A DNA stretch of 64,000 nucleotides from Streptomyces sp. NBC_00250. GTDB lineage: Bacteria > Actinomycetota > Actinomycetes > Streptomycetales > Streptomycetaceae. Below, piece after piece: positions 1-8,023 of this stretch. Every line of letters starts with the position of its first letter. The first letter of the stretch is position 1. The position numbers and the translations under genes are program-made. The stretch spans positions 7,922,001-7,986,000 of the forward strand of contig NZ_CP108088.1 of the NCBI RefSeq assembly GCF_036192275.1. Direction: 5' to 3'. The notes below the pieces were generated by a model, which was not told where the DNA came from, did no database searches, and saw nothing but the letters and a program-made list of their open reading frames with translations.

Positions 1-1115
1 GACGACGGGGTGGGGGCCGTCGGCGTGTGGCCGGGCTCGGTGTCGAGACTGCGGCCGGTGTGGTGGAAGAAGACGTCGTCGAGCGTGGGCCGGGCCGCGG
101 AAGCGGCGTGTACGGCGATGCCGTGGCGTTGCAGTGCCGCGCAGAGGCGCGGAATCCATGTGCTGCCGTCCGGCACCCGCAGGGAGACTCCGCCGGCGTC
201 CGCGGTGACGGCCCGGTCCGGCGGAACGATGCCGCGCACGATCCGTAGCGCTGCCGGGTCGTCGCCCGTACGCAGGACCACCCGGTCGTCTCCGATCGCC
301 GCCTTCAGCGCGAGGGGCGTGCCCCGCGCCACCACACGGCCGCGGTCGATGATGGCGATGCGATCGCAGTGCTCCGCCTCCTCCAGGTAGTGGGTGGTGA
401 CGAAGAGCGTGCTGCCGTCACGGTCGCGCAGCGCGCGCAGATGCTCCCAGACCCGGGCACGGGCGTGCGGGTCGAGGCCGGTGGTCGGCTCGTCCAGGAA
501 CAGCACCCGGGGGGAGTGCAGCAGGGCCCGGGCGATCTCCAGGCGCCGCCGCATGCCCCCCGACAGGGTGCGTACGGGGGAGCGCCGCCGGTCGGTCAGC
601 CCGGCCGTCTCGAGTACCTCCGCGCCGCGCGAGCGGGCACGGCGGCCGGACAGCCCGTAGAGGCGTGCGTGGATGAACAGGTTCTGTTCGGCTGTCAGGT
701 CCGCATCCAGAGCACTGTGCTGGAAGAGCATGCCGACGCGTCGCCGTACCTCGTGGGGCCGACCGAGCACGTCGACGCCGGCGACGGTGGCCTGACCGGC
801 GGTGGGTCGGGCCAGGGCACACAGGACGGCGATGGTGGTGGACTTCCCGGCGCCGTTGGGCCCGAGGAAGGCGAACGTCTCGCCCTGCGGCACGTCCAGG
901 TCCACGCCGCGCACGGCGAGGGTGGTCGTGCCGTGCGGGCCCGGATAGCTCTTGACCAGGCCGCGCGTGCTGATGGCGTACCCGGGCTCGGGAACGTGAT
1001 GGGCGACGGCCGTGCCGGCGGCGGCCGTCCTGAGCGCTGTGGGGGCGAGGTCGTCGCCACCGGCGGTCGGTCGCACGGGGTCTGGTCGGTCCTCTTCACC
1101 GGCGGGTAGCTGCAT
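1..1115 (-). CDS. venT: Lantibiotic exporter ABC ATPase (VenT-like), partial
   Basis: This is the ATP-binding subunit of an ABC exporter, expected to work with a membrane permease (VenH) that lies beyond the left edge. Reading down from ATG at 1115 gives at least 371 residues with no stop before position 1, so the C-terminus is outside the window. Walker A GPNGAGKST is at residues 85-93, followed by signature LSGGMRRRLEIA, Walker B VLFLDEPTTGLD and the H-loop TTHYLEEAEHCD. This is the DrrA/CcmA-like drug and peptide export subfamily. AGAGGA precedes the start by about 9 nt. It is the third gene of the lanthipeptide operon in transcription order, after venL and venA, and is separated from venA by a strong hairpin. 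The role in export of the mature peptide is inferred from position and family. Confidence 0.88.
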   Translation of the reverse strand, partial: MQLPAGEEDRPDPVRPTAGGDDLAPTALRTAAAGTAVAHHVPEPGYAISTRGLVKSYPGPHGTTTLAVRGVDLDVPQGETFAFLGPNGAGKSTTIAVLCALARPTAGQATVAGVDVLGRPHEVRRRVGMLFQHSALDADLTAEQNLFIHARLYGLSGRRARSRGAEVLETAGLTDRRRSPVRTLSGGMRRRLEIARALLHSPRVLFLDEPTTGLDPHARARVWEHLRALRDRDGSTLFVTTHYLEEAEHCDRIAIIDRGRVVARGTPLALKAAIGDDRVVLRTGDDPAALRIVRGIVPPDRAVTADAGGVSLRVPDGSTWIPRLCAALQRHGIAVHAASAARPTLDDVFFHHTGRSLDTEPGHTPTAPTPS

Positions 1116-1151
1116 GCGGTCGGGTCCTCTTCTACGGGTTCGCCCTGGGAA

Positions 1152-1192
1152 CATCCGGTCGGCGGCTTCCCGGGTGGGCCGCCGACCGGATG
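1152..1192 (-). terminator. Strong hairpin between venA and venT
   Basis: A perfect 15-bp inverted repeat (arms 1152-1166 and 1178-1192, beginning CATCCGGTCGG, 11-nt loop) lies 14 nt after the venA stop codon and 36 nt before the venT start. There is no U tract. In RiPP operons such a hairpin commonly acts as a partial terminator or 3' stabiliser, letting precursor mRNA exceed mRNA for the exporter. That role is inferred here. Confidence 0.75.
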
Positions 1193-1205
1193 GTGGGTGC
1201 CTGTC

Positions 1206-1361
1206 CTACGCGCAGCTGATGCCGATACAGACCGTGTTGAGGAGGGTCAGCAGGCCGACGCACTCACACGTCGCCGCGAACGGTGCTGCGTCGACACCGA
1301 CCGGGTCGGTCTCCGGAAGGGCGTGGAGGTGGGCCAGCAGTTCGATGTCGTTGTTCTCCAT
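1206..1361 (-). CDS. venA: Class IV lanthipeptide precursor (venezuelin-like)
   Basis: This 51-residue precursor starts MENNDIELLAHLHALPETDP, a typical acidic, leucine-containing leader. It ends in a Thr/Ser/Cys-rich core whose last part is TCECVGLLTLLNTVCIGISC followed by Ala. The Cys residues are 32, 34, 45 and 50, and Thr31, Thr39, Thr43 and Ser49 can be dehydrated, so up to four thioether rings are possible. AAGGAG lies 6 nt before the ATG. It sits 45 nt downstream of venL and upstream of venT, matching the venezuelin locus. From memory it differs from the venezuelin precursor at only one or two leader or early-core positions, which I cannot verify here. Maturation would be dehydration by the VenL kinase and lyase domains, then cyclisation, leader removal and export. 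Confidence 0.95.
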   Translation of the reverse strand: MENNDIELLAHLHALPETDPVGVDAAPFAATCECVGLLTLLNTVCIGISCA

Positions 1362-1406
1362 GGGCTTCTCCTTCGTTCTGTGAGCCGGCGGCTGACGTGC
1401 TGCCGC

Positions 1407-4136
1407 TCAGACCGGCTGCTGGACCATCCAGTGCCGGGGGTCTGCGTGACGGATCCGCAGGAGGAAGGCCAGGATTCCGGCGGATCCGTCGCTCCAGCTG
1501 GTCGAGACGTCCCCGTACTCGTTGGGGAAGACCACCTGGGCATGGCGGTGGGCCCTCTCGCCGAGGATGAGGCGGGCCAGGTCCTCGGCCATGGTCCGGT
1601 GGACCGGGTCGCCCGTGGCGTCGGCCATGTCGAGGAGGAAGTCGCCGTTGCCCGCAAGGCCGTGGCACTGGGCCAGGGCGGCGCGGGAGGCGCGCTCCGT
1701 GACGGCGTACGTACTGCGGCGGGCGAGGTCGCCGAACCTTTCGTCCCCGGTGGCCTGCCACAGCCGGACGAGGAAGGTACCGATGCCCGCCGCGCCGTGG
1801 CACCAGTACGGGGCCGTGGGCAGGTCCGCGGACCGGGCGGGCCACTGGGCGGCCTCGCCGGTGAGTACGGCGCAGTCCAGCACGTGCTCACCGGCCTCCA
1901 CCGCGAGGTCCATGTGCTCCGGGCGCCCCGAGACCCCAGCGGCGGCGAGGAGGAAGCAGCCGATGCCGGCCGTGCCGTGGGCGAAACCGAGGTAGCGTGT
2001 GCCGCCCTCCGAGGAGGCGGCTTCCGCGGGCACCGGCCAGCCCACTCCGGACCGGTCGCGCCGCGCCGCGGCGACCAGCCGGTCGGCCGCGTCGACGACC
2101 AGTTCGGCGAAGCGCGGATCACCGGTGCGGTGCCACAGGTGGACCGCGGCAAGCCCGCTCCCCGCGCTGCCGTGGGTGATGTCGTGATGGGGCGTCGACT
2201 GTTGCGGGGCCAGTGCCAGGGCCGACGCATGGTCAGTGAGCCCCTGGTCGTCCACGGCGTGCCCGGCGTCGTACAGCGCCCAGGCGGTACCGCGTCCACC
2301 GAAGTGCAGGCCGGGACGTGGGGAGCGGAGATCGGTGCGGCTCGCGATCCAGTGGCCCGCGGTGGAGATCAGCTCGGGCAGCCGGTCGTCGCCGGTGAGT
2401 TCCCAGTAGCGTGTCAGGACGGCCAGGACACCGGCCGCGCCCTGCTGCACGGTGCAGGGGTCGGCCTCCCCGGCCGTGGTGGACACGGGCCACAGTCGGC
2501 GCTCGTCCGCGGGACTCATCGAAGCGATGAGATGGTCCACGATCCCGGCCACCGCATCGTCCACACTCCCGGTGACCGCCTCGTGCCGGCCCCCACTCCG
2601 GCCGTCCTCGCGGCGGTCGCTGCGCGGAGTGCGTGGGGCGGAGCGGTTCCGTGGCAGCGACCGGCCCGCCTTCCGGAGGGCCTCGCGCGCGCGGGCAGGG
2701 TCCCACCGCTCGGCGGGGGCGTCCTTCATCAGCCCGAGAACCATCTCCGTGAGGCCGCCCGGCAGTCGAAGCGGCCCCGTGCACGCGGTGAGCCATGCGG
2801 CGAGCCGCTGCTCGGCGGCCCTGGTGGCGGGCTCCTCGGGCAGCAGGTTCGGTACCTTCCCGGCCAGCACGAAGCACGCGGTGGCACCGAGGCTGTAGTA
2901 GTCGCCCGTCGGGCTGACGGGCGCGTCCTCCAGGCGCTCGGGGGCACTGAAACCGGGGGTTCCCAGCCGGGTCGGCAGGGCGGCCTCGCCTTCCAGGACG
3001 GCGAGTTCGAGGTCGATGAGGCGCAGCCCTCCGTCCGGACGGACCATGACGTTGCCGGGTGTGAAATCCCTCAGGACGCAGCCTCGCGCGTGCGCCGCCG
3101 CGACCAGGTCCACCAGACGCCCGACCTGCGCCCGCGCGTCGACGCGGTAGCGATCCGCTCCGACGTCGCGGAAATGCTCGGCGACCCAGGTACGCAGAGG
3201 GACGCCCGGCACTTCCTCCTGGGCCAGGAAGAGGTGCTCGCCGTGCTCGAACAACGCCAGCGGTTCCGGAGCCAGCCCCGTGCCCTTGAGCTTCTCCAAC
3301 GTCCGTGCCTCGGTGCGCAGCCAGTCACGGACGTCGCGGCCGGAGGCGTCGGCCTCCACGTGCGGCCGGGCCTCCTTGATCACCACGAGGGCACCCGTAC
3401 GGACGTCGCTGCCCCGGTAGACGCCGCCCTTGTTGGTGTGCCGGATCGCCTCCCGTACCGCGAAGCGGCCACCGAGCAGCACCGGAGCACCCGCCCCTTC
3501 GGCCTCCGCCACCCGGCCCGCCGCGCGTGGGGCGCCGGGAACCGTGGAGGGGAAGGGGCAGACCGCCCAAGAGGGCGGAGAGTACTGGCCGGTGCGCCTG
3601 TCCTCCACGGGGTTGCCGTCGGGGTCCTCGATGAACCACACCAGCAGGCCGTCGTCCGAGAGTCGCCTCCGGCCGACGAACGAGCCGTATCGGTAGTGCA
3701 CCAGCGACTTCACCGCGTACGGCTGGTCGGACAGGATCCGAGGACCGGCCAGCCCCGCCGTGGCCCCGTGCAGCTCGCGGGCGAGCCGGGCCGCCTCGAC
3801 GTCGGAGCGCGGGTAGACGGTGATGAACTTGCCCGAGCTTCCCCGGGGCGTGGCACGGGAGTTGAGCGCACTCACCCGGTCCAGCGACCGGGCGAACTTG
3901 AACGCCGACTCCTCCCGCAGCAACACCTCCAGCGCCTTTTCGAGGACGGCCGACGCGGAGGCGGCCGTCGCCGACAGATGAAGCTTCCACCCCTGCTCGC
4001 GCCGTGTCCCCGACCCGGGCGTGACACGGCACCACATCTCGTCCGAGTCGGTCGCCCAACGCGCGTCCGTACCCGTGGTGTGCAGCGCCTTGCGGAGAAG
4101 GCCTTCCAGTTCGACTTCGGTAACCTGGCTCGTCAT
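1407..4136 (-). CDS. venL: Class IV lanthionine synthetase LanL (lyase-kinase-cyclase)
   Basis: This 909-residue enzyme phosphorylates Ser/Thr of the precursor, eliminates phosphate to make dehydroamino acids, and adds Cys thiols to form lanthionines. Residues 1 to about 195 match the phospho-Ser/Thr lyase domain. A Ser/Thr kinase domain follows, with Lys254 in VVIKEARPH, Asp357 in the catalytic loop LRDFTPGNVMV, and LIDLE in place of DFG. The C-terminal LanC-like cyclase keeps the three zinc ligands Cys779 (YWCHGAAGIG) and Cys824-His825 (QCHGLAGNG), which separates class IV enzymes from zinc-free class III LanKC. The start MTSQVTEVELEG was chosen because GAGAAGGA precedes it; in-frame codons further upstream lack a site. 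venA follows after 45 nt. Product class is certain; identity with venezuelin synthetase is inferred. Confidence 0.95.
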   Translation of the reverse strand: MTSQVTEVELEGLLRKALHTTGTDARWATDSDEMWCRVTPGSGTRREQGWKLHLSATAASASAVLEKALEVLLREESAFKFARSLDRVSALNSRATPRGSSGKFITVYPRSDVEAARLARELHGATAGLAGPRILSDQPYAVKSLVHYRYGSFVGRRRLSDDGLLVWFIEDPDGNPVEDRRTGQYSPPSWAVCPFPSTVPGAPRAAGRVAEAEGAGAPVLLGGRFAVREAIRHTNKGGVYRGSDVRTGALVVIKEARPHVEADASGRDVRDWLRTEARTLEKLKGTGLAPEPLALFEHGEHLFLAQEEVPGVPLRTWVAEHFRDVGADRYRVDARAQVGRLVDLVAAAHARGCVLRDFTPGNVMVRPDGGLRLIDLELAVLEGEAALPTRLGTPGFSAPERLEDAPVSPTGDYYSLGATACFVLAGKVPNLLPEEPATRAAEQRLAAWLTACTGPLRLPGGLTEMVLGLMKDAPAERWDPARAREALRKAGRSLPRNRSAPRTPRSDRREDGRSGGRHEAVTGSVDDAVAGIVDHLIASMSPADERRLWPVSTTAGEADPCTVQQGAAGVLAVLTRYWELTGDDRLPELISTAGHWIASRTDLRSPRPGLHFGGRGTAWALYDAGHAVDDQGLTDHASALALAPQQSTPHHDITHGSAGSGLAAVHLWHRTGDPRFAELVVDAADRLVAAARRDRSGVGWPVPAEAASSEGGTRYLGFAHGTAGIGCFLLAAAGVSGRPEHMDLAVEAGEHVLDCAVLTGEAAQWPARSADLPTAPYWCHGAAGIGTFLVRLWQATGDERFGDLARRSTYAVTERASRAALAQCHGLAGNGDFLLDMADATGDPVHRTMAEDLARLILGERAHRHAQVVFPNEYGDVSTSWSDGSAGILAFLLRIRHADPRHWMVQQPV

Positions 4137-4470
4137 TCGCGTCCTTCTCGCCGGTGAGGTCCGCTGACCGGAACGTGCCCGACGGCATGACCGGACCAAC
4201 ACACCACCGCCCGTATTCACTTGATCCGGCGAGCGCACAGCGCGCCGGCGCGACTCACGGGTGCGCCCAGCGCAGAAACAGGCTCACGAATCTCCGACCC
4301 GGGACGCCTCCCACGCGCAGTGCCTGTGAGGCAGCCCCGTGGAGCACCCGCAGGTCGGAGCCGACGGGAAACGCGGCGGGCAACGAGCAATGAGCAACGA
4401 GAAAGCGGCGGGCAACGGGTAACGGGCACCGCGCAGCGAGCAAGTCGTCGCGCGGCCGCTGGTGTCTCCG
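4137..4470. other. Intergenic stretch without a convincing gene
   Basis: These 334 bases lie upstream of venL and downstream of the neighbouring SDR gene, both on the minus strand, so the lanthipeptide operon promoter should be here. Short purine-rich near-repeats of the type AACGAGCAATGAGCAACGAG and GGGCAACGGGTAACGGGC run from about 4380 to 4445. Possible reading frames here are low-complexity, Arg-rich and lack ribosome-binding sites. I could not assign a promoter. Confidence 0.6.
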
Positions 4471-5265
4471 CTACGGCAGGATCGAGTCGACGTACCCGCC
4501 GTCCACGCGCAGCGCGCCGCCGGTCGTGGCCGACGCGTACTCGGAGGCGAGGTACACCACCATGTGGGCGATCTCCTCGGGTTCGATGAGCCGCTGCAGC
4601 AGGGACTGCGGACGGTACTCGCGCATGAAGACGCGTTGTGCCTCGTCCCACGGCAGGGCCTGGTCCACCAGCTCGTACACGAACTGTTCCACGCCGCCCG
4701 TGTGCGTGGGCCCGGCGATGACGGAGTTCACGGTGACACCGGTCCCCGCCGCCTGCTTGGCGAAGCCGCGCGTGACCGCCAGAAGGGCTGTCTTGGACAT
4801 GCCGTAGTGGATCATCTCGGCGGGGATCACCACCGCCGAGTCGCTCGCGATGTTCTGGATCCGCCCCCAGCCGCGCTCGCTCATGCCGGGGAGGTACTGA
4901 CGGATGAGCCTCACCGCGGCCAGGACGTTCACCTCGAAGTAGCGCCGCCACTCGTCGTCGCTGATCTTCAGCGGGTCGGCCTCGCCGAAGATGCCGAGGT
5001 TGTTCACCAGGATGTCCACGTGCGGCAGCACCTCGGCGGCCAGCCGCGCGCCTTGCTCGGTGGCGACGTCGGCGACCACCGGAACCAGATCCGCGTCGGG
5101 GGCCTCGGCCCGCATGCTCGCGATGGCCTGCTCGACGCGTTCCTCGGTCCGCCCATTGACGCCGACGCGGGCTCCGGCCCGAGCCAGACCGGTGGCGATG
5201 GCGGCGCCGATCCCCTGGGTGGAGCCGGTGACCAGCGCGGTGCGTCGTGTCAGATCGATGAGCAT
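4471..5265 (-). CDS. SDR family oxidoreductase
   Basis: This 264-residue cytosolic protein is a classical short-chain dehydrogenase/reductase. It has the NAD(P)-binding motif TGSTQGIG near residue 14, the structural motif NNLG, the active-site Ser in NIASDSAVV, and Tyr/Lys in YGMSK. The C-terminus ends GGALRVDGGYVDSILP, typical of FabG-like members. ATG at 5265 is preceded by AAGGAG; an in-frame extension upstream is not SDR-like and was excluded. The substrate cannot be read from sequence. It is divergent from the next SDR gene, with 209 nt between them that should hold both promoters. It is not obviously part of the lanthipeptide operon, because 334 nt separate it from venL. Confidence 0.88.
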   Translation of the reverse strand: MLIDLTRRTALVTGSTQGIGAAIATGLARAGARVGVNGRTEERVEQAIASMRAEAPDADLVPVVADVATEQGARLAAEVLPHVDILVNNLGIFGEADPLKISDDEWRRYFEVNVLAAVRLIRQYLPGMSERGWGRIQNIASDSAVVIPAEMIHYGMSKTALLAVTRGFAKQAAGTGVTVNSVIAGPTHTGGVEQFVYELVDQALPWDEAQRVFMREYRPQSLLQRLIEPEEIAHMVVYLASEYASATTGGALRVDGGYVDSILP

Positions 5266-5474
5266 GGCCGGGCGGGCTCCTTGCAGAACTCGATGGATGC
5301 GTCGGTCACCACTTCCCGTCCCCTTTACCCGCACGGTGACAGAGAGCATCGGCAATCCCTGCATCACCCTTCGTACGGCCCACTCGGCGCGACACGACGG
5401 CGCGCCCGGGGAAGACATGGTGGCCGAACGGAGTTGACCTCCTTGTCGTTGCACGCGGAGGAGAAGGAGCCGTC

Positions 5475-6119
5475 ATGGCGGGAGCGTTGATCGTGGGGGC
5501 GGGGCCGGGGATAGGGCAGGCGGTGGCGCGGCGGTTCGCCCGGGAGGGGCTGCCGGTCGCCCTGATCGCGCGCACGAAGGAGACGGTGGTGGCGGCGGCC
5601 GAGTCCATCGGCCCTCTGGGGGTGCGGACCGTGCCCCTCACCGCCGACGCCGGCGACGAGACGGCCCTGCGCGCCGCCCTGGACACCGCCGCAGGTGAAC
5701 TCGGCGAACCGGACGTCGTGGTCTACAACGCGGCCGTCATCCGACCCGACGCCGTCGGTGAACTCTCGCTCCGCGACCACGCGGACACCTACGCGGTCAA
5801 CGTGCTCGGCGCCCTCACCGCCGCCGCACACATCCTGCCGGGGATGGCACGGCGCGGACGGGGAACCTTCGTCGTCACCGGCGGGATGCCCGAGATGAAG
5901 CCGCAGTACGTGAGTCTGTCCCTGGGCAAGGCCGGGGTGCGGGCTCTGGTCGAACTGCTCGACGCCGAGTACGGGCCGTCGGGTGTGCACGTCGCCACGG
6001 TCACCGTCGGCGGAGTCGTCGCACCCGGGACGGCGTACGACCCCGACGACATCGCCGAGCACTACTGGCGTCTGCACACCCAGCCGCACGACCAGTGGGA
6101 GCGCGAAGTGCTCCACTGA
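5475..6119 (+). CDS. SDR-fold protein lacking the catalytic Tyr
   Basis: This 214-residue protein has a clear Rossmann start (LIVGAGPGIGQAVARRF) and an NAG-like motif VYNAAV, so it belongs to the SDR fold. In the active-site region the usual Ser and Tyr-x-x-x-Lys are replaced: the strand reads VVTGG and the helix reads YVSLSLGKAGVRAL, where the residue four before Lys is Leu. A Tyr lies nearby but out of register, so redox activity may be lost or altered. GAGGAGAAGGAG lies just upstream of the ATG. It is divergent from the other SDR gene and convergent with the sulfatase gene. The 3' end of the coding sequence forms half of a long inverted repeat. Function is unknown. Confidence 0.82.
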   Translation: MAGALIVGAGPGIGQAVARRFAREGLPVALIARTKETVVAAAESIGPLGVRTVPLTADAGDETALRAALDTAAGELGEPDVVVYNAAVIRPDAVGELSLRDHADTYAVNVLGALTAAAHILPGMARRGRGTFVVTGGMPEMKPQYVSLSLGKAGVRALVELLDAEYGPSGVHVATVTVGGVVAPGTAYDPDDIAEHYWRLHTQPHDQWEREVLH

Positions 6120-6138
6120 GCGTGCGGCTGGGTGTGCA
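6073..6138. terminator. Two-part hairpin straddling the SDR stop codon
   Basis: A perfect 18-bp inverted repeat has arms 6073-6090 (TGCACACCCAGCCGCACG) and 6121-6138. An inner stem, CAGTGG at 6093-6098 with CCACTG at 6113-6118, sits inside the loop. The left arm encodes the last residues of the SDR-fold protein and the stop codon at 6117-6119 lies between the arms. It lies between convergent genes and is probably a bidirectional terminator. Confidence 0.75.
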
Positions 6139-6177
6139 CCGGGTTGCCGACCTGCCGGAAGCGCGGGCCGGCACGGC

Positions 6178-7581
6178 TCAGTAGCGGAGCAGCCCCGCGT
6201 CGATCCGCTCCCAGGCTGCCCGCAGCTCGCCGAGCCGCGCCGGCTCGAACGCTGCCCGGTCCGCCTGCTCGCGGGAGTCCTCGGACAGATGGAAGAGCTG
6301 GTCGCGGCCGGTCTTGCCCCGGTAGTACTTCCAGTCACCGCGGCGCAGCGCCCGCTCGCCCCGCACCCGCCAGAAGAGATCCCGCTCGGGCACGTCGGCG
6401 CCGCGGAGCAGGTGTCCGGCGAGGCTGGTGCCGTCGAGGGGGTACGCGGGATGGGGGCGGGCTCCGGCCAGGTCGAGCAGGGTCGCCGTCCAGTCGGGAG
6501 TGAACACCGGCAGGTCGCTGACCTGGCCGCCGTCGATCCTGGCGGGCCAGCGCAGGATCGAGGGGACGCGGATGCCGCCTTCCTGGAGCGAGCCCTTGTT
6601 CCCGGCGAGCGGCCAGTTGTAGGAGAAGCGCTCGCCGCCGTTGTCGCTGGCGAAGAAGACGAGCGTGTCCTGCTCCTGGCCGGAGCGCTTCAGCGCCTTG
6701 AGGACCTGCCCGATCGAGCGGTCGAGGTCCTCGACCATCTCCTTGTACTTGCTGACGGAGCCGCCGTCCTGGTGCCAGAGGGCGGAGCGGTCTCCGGCCT
6801 TGATGCGGCGGACGATCTCGTCGCTCGCCTCCTTGTCGCCGTCGGCGATCCAAGGCCAGTGCGGGGTGGTGAAGTTCAGGTTGAGCAGCCAGGGCTTGTC
6901 ATGGTCGCGGCTGACGTACTCGCCGGCCCGCTCGGTGAGGATCCGGGTGTAGTAGCGCAGGTCCTTGTACTCGGCATCGCCCTCGTAGAGGTCGTACTCG
7001 CCGCCGAGGCCGAGCTTGGAGTAGTACTCCAGGGCCCCGCCGAAGTTGCCGAAGAACTCGTCCCAGCCGGAGCGGGTGGGGGAGTAGTCGGGCAGGTAGC
7101 CGCAATGCCATTTGCCGATGAGGGCGGTGGCGTACCCGGAGTCCCGGAGGAGCGAGGCGAGCGTCGGATGCGTGGGTTCCAGGCCGACGGACTTGTCGGC
7201 GATCGGCTCGGCCAGCCCGCCCTTCGTACGGCCGGGATAGCGGCCGGTGTCGAGGCTGAAGCGGGTGGGGGAGCAGGTCGCGGAGCCGGAGTAGGCGTCG
7301 GTGAAGCGGACGCCCTCGCGGGAGAGACGGTCCAGGTGGGGGGTGCGGATGTGCGGGGAGCCGTACGAGGAGAGGTCGGCCCAGCCGAGGTCGTCGCCCA
7401 GGATGAAGAGGATGTTGGGCCGCCGTGAGTGGCGGCGCGGCTGCGCGGCTCGGAACGGCCGCTCCCGCGGGTCGGCGGCGGGGGCCGCTTGTGCGGCGGA
7501 CGCGGTGGCTCCGAGAGCGGCGGCGGCCGCGGCACCGGCGGCGACCCCGCCGAGGGCACGGCGGGACAGGGGCGTGGACAT
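6178..7581 (-). CDS. Tat-exported type I sulfatase (Cys-type)
   Basis: This 467-residue arylsulfatase-family enzyme hydrolyses sulfate esters outside the cytoplasm. The N-terminus MSTPLSRRALGG followed by an Ala-rich segment to about residue 32 is a Tat signal. The alkaline-phosphatase-fold metal site begins with NILFILGDDLGW (Asp63 and Asp64). The catalytic motif is Cys103-Ser-Pro-Thr-Arg, whose Cys must be oxidised to formylglycine by a generating enzyme not found in this window. A second metal motif, ASDNGGE, follows. ATG at 7581 is chosen because CTGGAG precedes it; a longer frame reaching 7998 is not protein-like. About 100 nt upstream lies a short Cys-containing leader ORF, suggesting control by cysteine or sulfur supply. 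The natural substrate is unknown. Confidence 0.92.
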   Translation of the reverse strand: MSTPLSRRALGGVAAGAAAAAALGATASAAQAAPAADPRERPFRAAQPRRHSRRPNILFILGDDLGWADLSSYGSPHIRTPHLDRLSREGVRFTDAYSGSATCSPTRFSLDTGRYPGRTKGGLAEPIADKSVGLEPTHPTLASLLRDSGYATALIGKWHCGYLPDYSPTRSGWDEFFGNFGGALEYYSKLGLGGEYDLYEGDAEYKDLRYYTRILTERAGEYVSRDHDKPWLLNLNFTTPHWPWIADGDKEASDEIVRRIKAGDRSALWHQDGGSVSKYKEMVEDLDRSIGQVLKALKRSGQEQDTLVFFASDNGGERFSYNWPLAGNKGSLQEGGIRVPSILRWPARIDGGQVSDLPVFTPDWTATLLDLAGARPHPAYPLDGTSLAGHLLRGADVPERDLFWRVRGERALRRGDWKYYRGKTGRDQLFHLSEDSREQADRAAFEPARLGELRAAWERIDAGLLRY

Positions 7582-7678
7582 ACGGGTCTCCAGGAGGGCG
7601 TGCAGGCATGCCTCCGAGGCCCGGCGGGCGGGGTGAGCGGAGGAAGCGTGGGTGCGGGGCGAGGGGGAATGCGACCGG

Positions 7679-7771
7679 TCAGGGGCAGCGACAGACAGCG
7701 CTCGCGACACGGACGAGGTCCACGTGTCGGCGCTGGACGCGGGTGACCGAGCGGTCACGCAGGGGCTGCAT
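7679..7771 (-). CDS. Putative Cys-responsive leader peptide upstream of sulfatase
   Basis: This 30-codon ORF ends RRHVDLVRVASAVCRCP. The RRHVDL...SA.C pattern is that of short leader peptides found upstream of sulfur-metabolism genes in many actinobacteria. It stops 97 nt before the sulfatase start. Cys codons at the end fit ribosome stalling when cysteinyl-tRNA is scarce, which would open expression of the sulfatase; that mechanism is inferred from related systems. I see no strong ribosome-binding site before the ATG at 7771, so leaderless translation or a different start is possible. A second copy of the motif precedes the other sulfatase gene in this window. Confidence 0.8.
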   Translation of the reverse strand: MQPLRDRSVTRVQRRHVDLVRVASAVCRCP

Positions 7772-7940
7772 GGGCCAGGAGTCTTGCCGAGACGGAGGGG
7801 GCCGTCAACGGCGTACGGGCAGGTCGACGCGCGTAGTTCGCATGATCGAAATGCCGGCGGACTCGCGGGATCTGCGTTCTGCGTGTCACGTCGCGCGCGG
7901 CTGTCGGCCCTGTTCCTTCTCCTACCGGTGTGGGCGGCGA

Positions 7941-7978
7941 CGCGTCGGGCGGAGCGGTCGCTCCGCTCCCGCCCGACG
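7941..7978 (-). terminator. Terminator hairpin after the NCS1 permease gene
   Basis: A GC-rich inverted repeat pairs GCGTCGGGCGG with CCGCCCGACGC (11 bp), then AGCGG with CCGCT across one bulged base, with a loop of about 5 nt. It starts 46 nt beyond the stop codon of the permease gene, and upstream of the sulfatase leader peptide. It has no U tract, as is usual in Streptomyces. Confidence 0.75.
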
Positions 7979-8023
7979 CCGCCGCCCTCGGGGCGCATGT
8001 CGCACCCGTTGGACGAGTACGGG

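Noticed and set aside
1197..4157. Long open frame on the plus strand opposite venL
   Set aside because: It is antisense to a synthetase with all catalytic motifs; its translation is Gly/Arg/Val-rich without any family signal, typical of high-GC antisense frames.
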